Shown one piece after another: positions 44,606 through 54,767 of a DNA stretch of 64,000 nucleotides; the stretch's first letter is position 1; the number at the start of each line of letters is the position of its first letter. This DNA comes from an uncultured Paracoccaceae bacterium. Its GTDB lineage: Bacteria; Pseudomonadota; Alphaproteobacteria; Rhodobacterales; Rhodobacteraceae. The stretch lies in assembly GCA_947498415.1 (NCBI GenBank), contig CANMKB010000003.1, positions 310,001 through 374,000 on the forward strand, in the 5' to 3' direction. A model generated the notes under the pieces. It was given only the letters and a program-made list of their open reading frames with translations, had not been told where the DNA came from and searched no databases. The position numbers and the translations under genes were made by a program.

Positions 44606-47161
44606 CTACCCTAGAATGCGCGTCACCATCTCTGTTGTGTCGCGAGACAGGTTGGGGGTTGCCAGAATCCGCTCCAATTCGATCTTAATCTTGGTTTGGC
44701 GGCCATCATCGTACCGCTTCCAGGTTTGAAAGGCCGTACACATCCGGGCTGTGGTTTGTGGGTTCACTGGGTCAAGCTTGATCAACCAATCCGCCAAAAG
44801 CGTATAGGCCGCGCCACTTTCATGGTGGAAACCCGCATGATTGCCTGCAAGCGCCCCGATCACCGCGCGGAAGCGGTTGGGGTTCTTCATGTCAAAATCA
44901 GCGTGGCTGGTCAGTTTAGCGGTCACACCTGCCACATCCTCTGGCTTGGCATGCATGATTTGTAGCGCAAACCACTTATCCATCACCAGCCGGTCGGCGT
45001 TCCACTGATCATAAAAGGCCGCAAGCGCGCTGTCGCCTTTGCCTGCGTCCATCAGCTTACCCAGCGCCGCAAGTTGCAGCGTCATGTTGTCTGCTTTGTC
45101 CCACTGAGCCTGAGCAGCCGTGCCGCCGTCCTGACGGGTGAGCATCGCCATCGCGGCATTGCCCAGGGCACGTTTACCAGCGCCCGTCGCGTCGGGCACA
45201 TAGGGGCCGTCGATCTGGTTGTCGGCATAAAGCGCAGGCAGCAGATCAGAGAGGGCCTGCGCCTTGGCATCCCGAAGCGCTTCACTGGCGGTATATATCT
45301 TGGCTGGATCAGGGATATGGCCCTGTTCTGCCAATACACCGGCCAATTCGCTTTCACCGGGCTGACCCAACATCAACGCACGGTAGGCCGGATCAAGAGA
45401 GTCATCGCCAATCACAGCTTTCAGACCTTCTAGATAATCAGCACTTGGGGCTGAACCGTCTGTGATCATGGCAAGCAAAGTGGTTCGCGCCAGATCGCGA
45501 CCTGCCTCCCAGCGGTTAAACGCGTCTGTGTCATGGGCCAAAAGGAACGCACGTCGCGTGTCGTCGATCTCTTGCTGCAAGATCACGGGCGCCGAGAAGT
45601 TTCGCAGGATCGACGGCACTGGCCGCGCCGAAAGCCCGTCGAAGGTAAAGCTTTGTTCCGCCTTGGTCATTTCTAAGACACGCGTTGGATGGGTTTCCGC
45701 ACCATTGGGGCCAAGCAAGCCAACTGACACTGGAATGACCTTGGGGTCTTTCACATCCTGACCGGGGGTTGGGGCGGTGGATTGGCTGAAATGCAGAGTA
45801 AAGCTGCCGGTATCTGCATCCCATTCTTCGCGGACAGTTAACTTTGGCGTTCCAGATTGGCTGTACCATAGCTTGAACTGGCTTAGGTCGCGGCCCGTAC
45901 TGTCTTCGAACACTTGCAACCAGTCTTCGATCGTGGCCGCATCCCCGTCATGGCGGTTAAAATACAAATCCAGCGCTTTGTAGTATTCCGCATCCCCGAC
46001 GAGGGTTTTCAGCATCCCGATAACTTCAGCACCCTTTTCATAGACAGTCGCCGTGTAGAAATTGTTGATCTCTTGGAATTCTTCTGGGCGCACCGGGTGG
46101 GATAGGGGCCCTTGATCTTCGGGGAACTGACGCCCGCGCAATTGCAACACATCATTCACACGCGCCACCGGGGCAGAACGCATATCGGCAGTGAACTGTT
46201 GATCGCGGTAAACCGTTAGGCCCTCTTTCAGGCACAGCTGGAACCAATCGCGGCAGGTGATGCGATTGCCTGTCCAGTTATGGAAATACTCATGAGCGAT
46301 GATCGCTTCGATCCGCTCGAAATTTGCATCGGTGCTGGTTTCAGGTGAGGCAAGGACCGCAGAAGAGTTAAAGATGTTAAGCCCCTTGTTCTCCATCGCG
46401 CCCATGTTGAAGTCATCGACAGCAACGATGTTAAAGATATCAAGGTCATATTCACGCCCATAAACGTATTCATCCCAGCGCATGGATTTCTTGAGCGCTT
46501 CCATCCCAAAGGCGCATTTATGTTCATCACCGGGGCGCACATAGATGTTCAGTTCAACATCGTCGCCAGACTGGGTCGTAAAACTGTCGGAATGCGCGAT
46601 GAGATCACCGGCGACCAAAGCAAACAGATAAGCGGGCTTTTTCCACGGATCATGCCATTCGTGAAACCCTTCGCCGGAATCCTCGGGGTTGCCGTTGGAC
46701 AGCAGGACGGGAAGATCGCCTTCGATGCGCACATCAAAGGTGGCCATCACGTCTGGGCGATCGGGATAATAGGTGATCTTGCGAAAGCCTTCGGCCTCAC
46801 ATTGAGTGCAATACATGCCGTTGGATATATAAAGCCCTTCAAGCGCTGTATTGGTCGACGGGGAAATCTCGACTTCAGCTTCCCAGACAAACGGCGCGTC
46901 AGGTACGGCAACCGTAAGACCTTGATCGGTGACATCAGGCGTGACCGTCACCCCATCAATTTTGGCAGAGATCAGTTTTAGCTCTTCGCCATGCAGAAAG
47001 AACGTTTTGTCCGTGGCCTCAGCGTTGGGGCGGAATTTGATCTTAGACAGCACACGCGTTTCAGTGGGGTGCAGCTTGAATGTCAGTTCGACCCCATCAA
47101 TCACATAGCCAAAGGGGGTGTAATCTTTCAGGTAAATCGTCTGAGGGGCGGCGTCGCGCAT
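44606..47161 (-). CDS. pepN: PepN, aminopeptidase N (M1)
   Basis: Zinc aminopeptidase of 851 residues, the main broad-specificity enzyme for cytoplasmic peptides. The exopeptidase motif GAMENKG near residue 255 and the zinc motif HEYFHNWTGNR (HExxH) near residue 292, followed by the KEGLTVYRDQ glutamate, are intact. The four-domain length is normal. GGAG six bases upstream supports ATG 47161. A 36-bp repeat begins 31 bases upstream of it. Confidence 0.95.
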   Translation of the reverse strand: MRDAAPQTIYLKDYTPFGYVIDGVELTFKLHPTETRVLSKIKFRPNAEATDKTFFLHGEELKLISAKIDGVTVTPDVTDQGLTVAVPDAPFVWEAEVEISPSTNTALEGLYISNGMYCTQCEAEGFRKITYYPDRPDVMATFDVRIEGDLPVLLSNGNPEDSGEGFHEWHDPWKKPAYLFALVAGDLIAHSDSFTTQSGDDVELNIYVRPGDEHKCAFGMEALKKSMRWDEYVYGREYDLDIFNIVAVDDFNMGAMENKGLNIFNSSAVLASPETSTDANFERIEAIIAHEYFHNWTGNRITCRDWFQLCLKEGLTVYRDQQFTADMRSAPVARVNDVLQLRGRQFPEDQGPLSHPVRPEEFQEINNFYTATVYEKGAEVIGMLKTLVGDAEYYKALDLYFNRHDGDAATIEDWLQVFEDSTGRDLSQFKLWYSQSGTPKLTVREEWDADTGSFTLHFSQSTAPTPGQDVKDPKVIPVSVGLLGPNGAETHPTRVLEMTKAEQSFTFDGLSARPVPSILRNFSAPVILQQEIDDTRRAFLLAHDTDAFNRWEAGRDLARTTLLAMITDGSAPSADYLEGLKAVIGDDSLDPAYRALMLGQPGESELAGVLAEQGHIPDPAKIYTASEALRDAKAQALSDLLPALYADNQIDGPYVPDATGAGKRALGNAAMAMLTRQDGGTAAQAQWDKADNMTLQLAALGKLMDAGKGDSALAAFYDQWNADRLVMDKWFALQIMHAKPEDVAGVTAKLTSHADFDMKNPNRFRAVIGALAGNHAGFHHESGAAYTLLADWLIKLDPVNPQTTARMCTAFQTWKRYDDGRQTKIKIELERILATPNLSRDTTEMVTRILG

Positions 47162-47191
47162 AAGAGGCTCCGTAATGGGTTGTTACGGATA

Positions 47192-47227
47192 GATGTAATC
47201 AACCCGCGACAAGCTGCAAGCGGAATG
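47192..47227. repeat. 36-bp direct repeat, left copy
   Basis: It matches the copy at 48341-48376 with one mismatch (C at 47200, G at 48349); the shared core includes GACAAGCTGCAAGCGGAATG. It lies between pepN and the methyltransferase gene. The following 47228-47592 is AT-rich and holds no supported gene. Confidence 0.9.
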
Positions 47228-47592
47228 CGGTTTTGGGGCGGAGACTTATGATATTGTAGACCGGGCCAAGTTGAGACAGATCGCTTCTTCACCACCAATC
47301 CAGTCAATACAATAAGGCCAGCTGGCAACGATTTCTGCGATACAAACCAGTTTAGTTGATACTCGGATTTGGCAGAAAGTAGTCCGATTTGAATGTTGAT
47401 ATAATTCGCTCAAACATGCTTTATCAGAGCCAGTACTTAACAAACTTTAGCTCAAACAAGAATTTACAGGATTTTCTGGCTGAATAAAGACATTTGCCGG
47501 AATGTGATGACGATTCAAGGCCGGATCGAACAAGGCGTTTTTGCGAGCGGGAAACAATCTGATACCTGTTTGCACCAAAGGAAGACCCGCAG

Positions 47593-48342
47593 ATGAAGGC
47601 GACAGATCAAAACCAGCTGGCTTGGGAAGAAAGCCGCTATGATGCTTGGTGCCATGCCTATGGCACTCCGGAAGTGGCTGCTCGGGGTATTGTGAATGAT
47701 CCCAAACATGTTCTGCGTCGCCTCTATCCCCATTTAGGTAAACTTGAGGGGGGGCGTATTTGTAATATCCAAGGATCACACGGACGAGTCGCTGTCGCAT
47801 TGGCTTTGCTTGGGGGCACCGTCGATGTGATTGATTTTTCAAAACCTAATCAGAAATATGCCGCTCAATTGGCGCAGGCCGCCGGTGTGTCGATTTCATA
47901 TCATGTATGTGACGTGATGCAATCGGGGCACCTTGGGCTTGATGCATTATCAGACCTCTTAGTTATGGAGTTTGGCATAGTGCATTACCATCAAGATTTG
48001 GAGGCTTTCTTTACACTGGTACGAAGGCTCGCCAAATCGGGAGGCCGATTGATCTTGAATGAGTTTCATCCAATTCAAAGAAAGTTACACTGGCATCCTG
48101 AGCTTGATGACTATTTTCAATCAGAGCTTATCGTTGCAGATGTTCCGAGTCCGACAGGACGTCACTTAGGGCACTGTCAGTATCGGTTTTGGACGCTCGG
48201 AGAGATTGTTTCGGCAGCGATATCTGCTGGATTTTCGATTAAACACTTGGAAGAGTTTCCTGATCGGGACAATCCCAAAATACCAGGGACCTTTACTCTC
48301 GTCGCTGAGGCCATCAACGCTCAGTCTTTGGGGGGCGATTGA
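47593..48342 (+). CDS. Class I SAM-dependent methyltransferase
   Basis: Protein of 249 residues. The SAM-binding region reads RICNIQGSHGRVAVALALLG (about 55-74) with VDVIDFS after it; motif I is a NIQGSHGR variant rather than D-x-G-x-G. FGIVHYHQDLEAFF near residue 134 and LVRRLAKSGGRLILNEFHP near 142-160 follow the Rossmann order. The substrate is unknown. GGAAG eight bases upstream supports the start. The stop TGA runs into the right 36-bp repeat. Base composition is AT-richer than pepN or glcB, suggesting transfer. Confidence 0.8.
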   Translation: MKATDQNQLAWEESRYDAWCHAYGTPEVAARGIVNDPKHVLRRLYPHLGKLEGGRICNIQGSHGRVAVALALLGGTVDVIDFSKPNQKYAAQLAQAAGVSISYHVCDVMQSGHLGLDALSDLLVMEFGIVHYHQDLEAFFTLVRRLAKSGGRLILNEFHPIQRKLHWHPELDDYFQSELIVADVPSPTGRHLGHCQYRFWTLGEIVSAAISAGFSIKHLEEFPDRDNPKIPGTFTLVAEAINAQSLGGD

Positions 48343-48376
48343 TGTAATGAACCCGCGACAAGCTGCAAGCGGAATG
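48341..48376. repeat. 36-bp direct repeat, right copy
   Basis: This is the second copy of the repeat at 47192-47227, in the same orientation, 1149 bases away. Its first two bases are the last two of the methyltransferase stop codon. The spacing and orientation fit a site duplication or attachment-site pair around a cassette. Confidence 0.9.
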
Positions 48377-48408
48377 AGGATGTCGGTTGGTTTCCATATC
48401 GACGATGT

Positions 48409-49080
48409 CTAGATAAATGACGCCATCGCCAAAAAAACGACACCCACAAATTTAGGCCAATTCAGCAGCATCCAAGGCTGATCTTCCTTCAAGCGATAGA
48501 ATTGCATGACGGCCCCCAAAAGAACCAAATGAAACAGAAGAGGGGAATTCAAATACCCTTGTCCGGAAGGGTTCGAGGTTAATATAGCTAACAGGGCGAC
48601 GACAATGATTGGCCAGACAAAATACAGTTTCCCCACGGGGCGCAATGTTAGCGGTTTATTGGTGTCATAACGTTCCGGTATCAGAGCATGGGTGCCTTTG
48701 TTCGTAAACGCCTCATAGATACCCATCAAAACTGCCGTGAGACCAAATATCATGAATAACCGCGCTGCGTCTTCAGGTGTATCCCAGGTGAGCAGGATTA
48801 TTGGTACGATAAACGTATATCCATAGTAAAACCCATATATCCAAACATGCGGGTCACGTGGGCTGCGACTGTCACCCTTCGCAAGCGCTGCGCATTCTAA
48901 AACGTCAAACATCATAAAAATCGAGGCCATTGCAAAGAGCGCCAGATGATACGGCGCTATCTCAACACTTCCATCGTCGGGTCTGTCTAGTTGTGAAACG
49001 CCATAAACCAGAAAACCAATCAACGCGGCATATGCGCATAAAGACCAATAGGGGTGCTCGGGCCAAAAAGCTCTTATCAT
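48409..49080 (-). CDS. Integral membrane protein of unknown function
   Basis: Protein of 223 residues with about six or seven hydrophobic helices and short charged loops such as CAALAKGDSRSPRDPHVW near residue 65. I do not recognise the family. ATG 49080 is favoured with AAGAAAAG about eight bases upstream; GTG 49089 is in frame. It is divergent from malate synthase G and ends 33 bases from the right repeat. Confidence 0.65.
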   Translation of the reverse strand: MIRAFWPEHPYWSLCAYAALIGFLVYGVSQLDRPDDGSVEIAPYHLALFAMASIFMMFDVLECAALAKGDSRSPRDPHVWIYGFYYGYTFIVPIILLTWDTPEDAARLFMIFGLTAVLMGIYEAFTNKGTHALIPERYDTNKPLTLRPVGKLYFVWPIIVVALLAILTSNPSGQGYLNSPLLFHLVLLGAVMQFYRLKEDQPWMLLNWPKFVGVVFLAMASFI

Positions 49081-49286
49081 CAAATTCACTTTTCTTAATA
49101 TAGAACGAGCTCTTAAAGCCTCATTCCATTTTGTCGAGGCAGGCTTGCCTTACCTTTGGGCCGCCGGTGCGCCTGTTATTGGACAAAATTGAAACTGTTT
49201 ACGGTAAGAAAATCAGACCAATTTGTTGCCTCGTTGGCGTATCTGAATTACTTATGCCGTAAATCCCCAAATGAACGGAGCTCCCC

Positions 49287-51440
49287 ATGACACAGACTCA
49301 GGCACGCATTGAAAAGCACGGGCTAAAAGTGGCAGAGAGCTTCGTAAATTTCATCGAGACCCAAGCGCTCGAAGGAACAGAGGTGTCTGCCGATGATTTC
49401 TGGGCGGGTCTTAGCCGTTTGGCGCATGACTTTGGTCCCGAGAACCGAGCCCTCTTGGCAGAGCGTGAAGACATTCAACAGAAAATCGACGCTTGGCATT
49501 TGGCACGGCAAGGGAAAGCCCATGATGGGGTGGCCTACAAAGCCTTTTTGGAAGAGATCGGGTATCTTTTGCCAGAGGGGGATGACTTTGAAATTGAGAC
49601 ACAAAACATTGACCCCGAGATCGCGCATGTTCCGGGGCCACAGCTTGTGGTGCCCATCACCAATGCCCGTTATGCCCTAAACGCTGCCAATGCGCGGTGG
49701 GGGTCTTTGTATGATGCGCTGTATGGCACCGATGCGCTGGGCAGTGCGCCTGCAAAGGGCAGCTATGATGCCACCCGTGGCGCACAGGTGGTCGCCCGCG
49801 CCAAAGCGTTTCTGGACGAAAGCTTTCCTCTCACCGGTCAGACCCATGCCGGTGCATCCAGCTACGTCATTACGGATGGCCAGCTGATTGTGGATGGAAA
49901 GCCCTTGGCAGAGCCTGCCCAATTTATTGGGTACCGAGGGGATCCCGAAGCGCCAACCAATGTTCTGTTGATCAACAACGGTCTGCATGTCGAACTGATT
50001 TTTGATCGCGGCCACCCCATTGGCAAAGACGATCCTGCGGGGCTTGCCGATGTGCAGCTTGAAAGCGCGATGTCGGCGATCATGGATTGCGAAGACTCTG
50101 TGGCCTGTGTGGATGCCGAAGATAAGGTGCTGGCCTATTCCAATTGGCTGGGATTGATGAAGGGTGATTTGAATGCCTCGTTTCAAAAGGGCGGGCAACA
50201 GGTTGTGCGCCGTTTGAATGATGACTTTGTCTATATCGGGACAGATGGGTTGGCCTTGACGCTCAAGGGCAGGGCCTTGTTGTGGATCCGTAACGTGGGC
50301 CACCTGATGACCAACCCCACCGTCTTGGACAAAGACGGAAATGAGATTTTCGAAGGTCTGATGGATGCGCTGACAACTGTGATGATCGCCAAGCATGACC
50401 TGATGCGCAAAAGCGGGAATTCCTTGCATGGCTCTGTCTATGTGGTGAAGCCTAAGATGCATGGCCCCAAAGAGGTTGCGTTCACCGATCGTATCTTTGA
50501 TGCGGTCGAAGACATTCTGGGCTTGCCACGCCATACGGTTAAGATCGGCATTATGGATGAAGAGCGGCGCACTTCGGTGAACCTAAAATCCTGTATCCGA
50601 GCTGCAAAGTCTCGGGTGGCGTTTATCAACACTGGGTTCCTGGATCGTACAGGCGATGAAATCCATACCTCGATGGAGGCCGGGGCCTTTATGCGCAAGG
50701 ATGACATCAAAGGTCAGCCTTGGATCAGCGCCTACGAGGCCCTGAACGTCGATATCGGTTTGGAATGCGGGCTAAAAGGCAAGGCACAGATCGGCAAAGG
50801 CATGTGGGCCATGCCAGAATTGATGCAAGCGATGTTGGAACAAAAGGTCGGGCACCCTCAAGCCGGGGCCACCTGTGCCTGGGTGCCAAGCCCTACAGCC
50901 GCTACGCTTCATGCGCTGCATTACCACATGGTCGATGTCATGCAGGTACAGGATGATCTGCGCCAAGGGGGGCGTCGTGCCTCTGTGGATGACATCCTGC
51001 AAATCCCACTGGCGGATGCACAGGGTTGGTCACGCATCGACATCCAGCGCGAAGTTGAAAACAACGCCCAAGGTATTCTGGGTTATGTGGTGCGATGGGT
51101 GGATATGGGAATAGGCTGTTCTAAGGTGCCAGACATCAATGATGTGGGCCTCATGGAAGATCGTGCAACTTGTCGGATCAGCGCACAGCATCTTGCCAAT
51201 TGGTTGCATCATGATGTGGTGGATGCGCAAGAGGTGATGGCGGCCATGCGCAAGATGGCAGCTGTGGTGGATGAACAAAATGCGGGGGATGCTGACTATG
51301 CCCCTATGGCGCCAGGATATGAGGGGATTGCTTTTCAAGCAGCCTGCGATCTGGTGTTCAAAGGGCGCGTTCAACCCTCTGGCTATACAGAGCCTGTTTT
51401 GCATGCCCGTCGCCTCGAGCTGAAAGCGCATGCCAACTAA
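49287..51440 (+). CDS. glcB: Malate synthase G
   Basis: Condenses glyoxylate with acetyl-CoA to malate; 717 residues, the usual length of the G isoform. The [15 protein letters not shown] segment near residue 270, the catalytic region with [12 protein letters not shown] near 388, and WEMPELMQ-like [13 protein letters not shown] near 508 are family features. The upstream gap (49081-49286) holds a spaced inverted repeat TTTACGG/CCGTAAA (49198-49204 and 49257-49263). It overlaps the next gene by 11 bases. Confidence 0.94.
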   Translation: MTQTQARIEKHGLKVAESFVNFIETQALEGTEVSADDFWAGLSRLAHDFGPENRALLAEREDIQQKIDAWHLARQGKAHDGVAYKAFLEEIGYLLPEGDDFEIETQNIDPEIAHVPGPQLVVPITNARYALNAANARWGSLYDALYGTDALGSAPAKGSYDATRGAQVVARAKAFLDESFPLTGQTHAGASSYVITDGQLIVDGKPLAEPAQFIGYRGDPEAPTNVLLINNGLHVELIFDRGHPIGKDDPAGLADVQLESAMSAIMDCEDSVACVDAEDKVLAYSNWLGLMKGDLNASFQKGGQQVVRRLNDDFVYIGTDGLALTLKGRALLWIRNVGHLMTNPTVLDKDGNEIFEGLMDALTTVMIAKHDLMRKSGNSLHGSVYVVKPKMHGPKEVAFTDRIFDAVEDILGLPRHTVKIGIMDEERRTSVNLKSCIRAAKSRVAFINTGFLDRTGDEIHTSMEAGAFMRKDDIKGQPWISAYEALNVDIGLECGLKGKAQIGKGMWAMPELMQAMLEQKVGHPQAGATCAWVPSPTAATLHALHYHMVDVMQVQDDLRQGGRRASVDDILQIPLADAQGWSRIDIQREVENNAQGILGYVVRWVDMGIGCSKVPDINDVGLMEDRATCRISAQHLANWLHHDVVDAQEVMAAMRKMAAVVDEQNAGDADYAPMAPGYEGIAFQAACDLVFKGRVQPSGYTEPVLHARRLELKAHAN

Positions 51441-52512
51441 GATGCCAGATCGGCGAGACATACTGACTGGGCTTGGCGCAACTGCGCTGGGCTTGGCCTG
51501 TCCTACGATCGGAGGTGCGATGACCAAGTCTTTATATGTTCCCCCCGAGGAAGCCCTCCACGCGCGGACGTTTATGCAATGGCCCAATAGCCCAAAGGTT
51601 TACCGTGAGGCTTGGCATCTTGAAGAGACCCAAGCGGCGATTGCCACGATTGCCAATGCGATTTCAGATTTCGAACCGGTTGTCATGCTGGCGGATGCCG
51701 CCTTGCATAAAGACATGCGCAGGCATCTTTCTGACGCTGTCGAGATTTGGGACATCGCCACCGAAGATCTTTGGTGTCGTGACTCTGGCCCCTTGTTTGC
51801 GATGAACGGTTCTGAACTGGTGGTTAGCCACATTCAGTTTAACGGCTGGGGCAACAAACAAGAGCACCGCCATGACAAGCAAATCGCCTCCCGCGTGGCA
51901 GATCACCTTGGGCTACCTCTCGTCTCAAGCGGTGTAACCGGAGAGGCCGGCGGGGTGGAACACGATGGGCACGGGGCGCTGATCGCGCATGAAAGCTCTT
52001 GGGTGAACAAAAACCGCAACGCGGGCATGTCACGGGCAGAGATTGAGAAACGCTTGCTGGCGGCCTATGGCGCTGATCGCATGATCTGGACCAAAGGCGT
52101 GTATGGCCAAGATATCACCGATTACCACATCGACAGCCTTGCGCGGTTTACCGGCGCTGGGCGGGTGTTGATGAATTTACCAGACCGGCCCGACCGGCGG
52201 GATCCGTTTCATATGGCCGCAATTGACACCCATGACGCTTTGGTGGGGGCTGGATTTGAGGTGGATGTGATCCCCGAACCCATTGACCATCGCGCCAAAG
52301 ACCCAGACTTTGTGGCCTCTTACGCGAACTACTATGTGTGCAATAATGCTGTAATCTCTGCCCAATTTGGCGACAGAGAAACCGATGCAATTGCTGCAAA
52401 GACTTTGGCACGGCACTTTCCAGACCGCGAAATCCTTCAGTTGAATGTCGATGCGCTGGGCTACCTTGGCGGAGGTATTCATTGCGCGACTCAGCAGATG
52501 CCGTTGATATGA
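51430..52512 (+). CDS. aguA: Agmatine deiminase family protein with Tat-like leader
   Basis: Amidinotransferase-fold enzyme of 360 residues that would hydrolyse agmatine to N-carbamoylputrescine. WCRDSGP near residue 112 and the catalytic Cys in [12 protein letters not shown] near the C-terminus are both intact. Unusually, the N-terminus ([19 protein letters not shown]) looks like a twin-arginine lipoprotein-type signal, whereas known agmatine deiminases are cytoplasmic. The start is ATG 51430, overlapping glcB, or ATG 51442. Confidence 0.82.
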   Translation: MPTKMPDRRDILTGLGATALGLACPTIGGAMTKSLYVPPEEALHARTFMQWPNSPKVYREAWHLEETQAAIATIANAISDFEPVVMLADAALHKDMRRHLSDAVEIWDIATEDLWCRDSGPLFAMNGSELVVSHIQFNGWGNKQEHRHDKQIASRVADHLGLPLVSSGVTGEAGGVEHDGHGALIAHESSWVNKNRNAGMSRAEIEKRLLAAYGADRMIWTKGVYGQDITDYHIDSLARFTGAGRVLMNLPDRPDRRDPFHMAAIDTHDALVGAGFEVDVIPEPIDHRAKDPDFVASYANYYVCNNAVISAQFGDRETDAIAAKTLARHFPDREILQLNVDALGYLGGGIHCATQQMPLI

Positions 52513-52560
52513 GTTTAACGACGACCGATACACCTGATTTAGGAAGAATAGGGGCAGAAC

Positions 52561-52989
52561 ATGGCAGAGATAAACCTACGCAAAGCGCGAACCATCATTC
52601 GCAAGACACTAGAAAAAGCAGAAGAGATGGATCTAAAGCCGTTGTCCGTGGTGGTTTTGGATGCCGGAGGGCATGTGATTTCCTTTGAACGCCAAGACGG
52701 TGCCGCACCAGGGCGCTTTGGCATTGCACAAGGCAAGGCTTATGGCGCAGTGATGCTGGGCATGGCGGGCCGCGCTCAAATGGCGCGTGCCGAACAACAG
52801 GCTTACTTCATGGCCTCTGTGAATGGCGTCTATGGTGGTCAGGTTGTGCCTGTGCCCGGTGGCATTTTGGTGCGCGACAAAAAAGACAACGTCATTGGCG
52901 CAGTCGGTGTCACAGGTGATACGTCAGAAAACGATGCCGAGGCAGGATTGGCCGGGATTGCCGCTGCTGGCCTCACCGGCGAAGCATAA
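52561..52989 (+). CDS. GlcG/HbpS-family heme-binding-type protein
   Basis: Protein of 142 residues with one GlcG/HbpS domain: LSVVVLDAGGHVISFERQDG (about 28-47) and VPGGILVRD with AVGVTGDTSENDAEAG near the end. Characterised members bind heme or act in sensing. glcG accompanies glcB in enteric glycolate operons, and here too it is two genes downstream of glcB, which supports the family name but not the exact role. Confidence 0.82.
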   Translation: MAEINLRKARTIIRKTLEKAEEMDLKPLSVVVLDAGGHVISFERQDGAAPGRFGIAQGKAYGAVMLGMAGRAQMARAEQQAYFMASVNGVYGGQVVPVPGGILVRDKKDNVIGAVGVTGDTSENDAEAGLAGIAAAGLTGEA

Positions 52990-53108
52990 GTTTCATGAAA
53001 ACAGGGCTGTGCGGCGTCTCTGCGAATTTGCACAGTCCACTCTGGTTTCTTAGGGGTACCCAATTGGCAAATTCTGCTTATCGTAGAAGTCGTTAAAAAG
53101 GATTTCTC

Positions 53109-53882
53109 ATGGCGCGACCGATCGTTGGCATAATTGGCAACCAATATCTCATAGATAATGAATACCCCGCGCACGCGGGCGGTAAGATGAATTCTGAGGC
53201 CGTTGCCACCGTTTCAGGCTGCATGCCCTTGCTGATTCCAGCAGACCCAAGGTTGGTCTCTGTGAAAGAACTGATGGCGCAATGTGATGGGTTTCTGCTG
53301 ACCGGTGGTCGCCCCAATGTACACCCCGAAGAATATGGTGAGGCTGTGACCGACGCGCATGGCCAGTTTGATCGCGCCCGTGATGCGATAGTGTTGCCTC
53401 TCGTACGGGCCTGTGTCGAACGGGGGCAGCCGTTTCTCGGCGTGTGTCGAGGCTTTCAAGAGGTCAATGTTGCCATGGGCGGCACTCTGTATCCTGAAAT
53501 TCGCGATCTGCCCGGACGGATGAACCATCGAATGCCGCCCGATGGCACGCTCGAAGAAAAATTTGAGCTGCGCCATGTGGTGAGCTTTACCGAGGGCGGC
53601 GTGTTTCACAAATTGATGGGCGCTCAGGACGTGATGACCAACACATTGCACGGGCAGGGCATCAAGGTGCCCGGTCCACGTGTTGTAATTGATGGTCTTG
53701 CGCCAGATGGCACACCCGAGGCCACCTATATCAAAGACGCGCCGGGCTTTACCTTATCTGTGCAATGGCACCCCGAATGGAATGCCGCAGATGACCCGGT
53801 TAGCCGTCCATTGTTTGAGGCCTTTGGCCAAGCCGTGCAGGCTTGGGCCACTGCGCGTAGCCCATTGCCGAAATCGGCCTGA
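53109..53882 (+). CDS. Gamma-glutamyl-GABA hydrolase family (peptidase C26)
   Basis: Class I glutamine-amidotransferase-like hydrolase of 257 residues. The catalytic Cys is in GVCRGFQEVNVAMGG near residue 118 and the His-Glu pair in SVQWHPEWNA near residue 220. PuuD-type members release GABA from gamma-glutamyl-GABA in putrescine breakdown; the nearby agmatine deiminase makes a polyamine role plausible. AAGGA seven bases upstream supports ATG 53109. Confidence 0.85.
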   Translation: MARPIVGIIGNQYLIDNEYPAHAGGKMNSEAVATVSGCMPLLIPADPRLVSVKELMAQCDGFLLTGGRPNVHPEEYGEAVTDAHGQFDRARDAIVLPLVRACVERGQPFLGVCRGFQEVNVAMGGTLYPEIRDLPGRMNHRMPPDGTLEEKFELRHVVSFTEGGVFHKLMGAQDVMTNTLHGQGIKVPGPRVVIDGLAPDGTPEATYIKDAPGFTLSVQWHPEWNAADDPVSRPLFEAFGQAVQAWATARSPLPKSA

Positions 53883-54665
53883 TCAGGCCGACTTTGTTTG
53901 CATGCTGCGCACTGATTTCAAAAGGGCGCGGCGTGGCACAAGCGGTGTGATCCAGTTCAACATAAAGGCCAAGCGGCGTTCGTTGATGATCACCAGACGC
54001 CCCTTCATCATACCATCATACCCAAGCTTTGCGACATTCTGAGGGGTGTCGCCTTTTTGCTTTGAAAGCCCGGTTCCCGAAAGATTGGCCGCATCCACAA
54101 ATCCTGTATGCACAAGCCCCGGATTAAGCGAAGAAACGGTAACCCCTTGGTCGCGCAGCTCTTCGTCCAGCGCTTGGCTGTAAGACATCACAAAGGCCTT
54201 TGTTGCAAAATAGACGGCCTGAAACGGGCCGGGTAGCATCGCCGCGGTCGATGCAACGTTCAGGATTCTCCCGCCGCCTCGATTCACCATGTCGGCACCA
54301 AAGGTATGGCTGAGCTCCATCAAAGCTTTGACATTAAGGTCAACCATAGATTCTTCTAGTTTCCAATCTCTGTCGATGTGGCTGCCATGCCCACCAAACC
54401 CGGCATTGTTGATTAAGATGTCTACCGTAAGTCCTTGGCTTTGAACGGTTTCAATTAACTTGCGTGCCCCACCTTGGGCAGCGATGTCCAACGGGATGCA
54501 ATGCACGGTGATCCCATGTTTCGCTTCAAGCTCGGCCTTAAGTTCCTCAAGCGCCTCGGCACGCCGGGCGGTGATAATCAAATCTCCGCCTTTGCTTGCG
54601 TGGTAGCGGGCGAATTCTTTGCCAATGCCGGACGATGCTCCGGTGATAAGGGCAGTATTGGTCAT
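53883..54665 (-). CDS. SDR-family oxidoreductase
   Basis: Classical short-chain dehydrogenase of 260 residues: TGASSGIGKEFARYHA (about 7-22), NNAGFGG near residue 86 and YFATKAF (catalytic Y-x3-K) near 152. The cofactor is likely NADP, from the TARR loop. The substrate is unknown. ATG 54665 is used. It is divergent from a TetR gene, with shared TGACA/TGTCA elements between the two. Confidence 0.85.
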   Translation of the reverse strand: MTNTALITGASSGIGKEFARYHASKGGDLIITARRAEALEELKAELEAKHGITVHCIPLDIAAQGGARKLIETVQSQGLTVDILINNAGFGGHGSHIDRDWKLEESMVDLNVKALMELSHTFGADMVNRGGGRILNVASTAAMLPGPFQAVYFATKAFVMSYSQALDEELRDQGVTVSSLNPGLVHTGFVDAANLSGTGLSKQKGDTPQNVAKLGYDGMMKGRLVIINERRLAFMLNWITPLVPRRALLKSVRSMQTKSA

Positions 54666-54697
54666 GGTCAGGTCCACCGCGTTTGTGTTTCAGATGT

Positions 54698-54757
54698 TGT
54701 GACAATATTGGTCTAAAGTGTCAGTATGTCAATTGACAATTTTTGCCAAAACTGTCA
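54698..54757. promoter_or_regulatory. TGACA/TGTCA operator array between SDR and TetR genes
   Basis: It contains the palindromes TTGTGACAA (54698-54706) and TGTCAATTGACA (54727-54738), plus single TGTCA at 54719-54723 and 54753-54757. This layout fits a TetR-family operator controlling both divergent genes. Confidence 0.55.
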
Positions 54758-54767
54758 AAACGTCCTT

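Noticed and set aside
47246..47443. 65-residue minus-strand reading frame in the repeat-bracketed cassette
   Set aside because: No ribosome site, no recognisable domain, and the frame is short enough to be open by chance in this gap; left unannotated.
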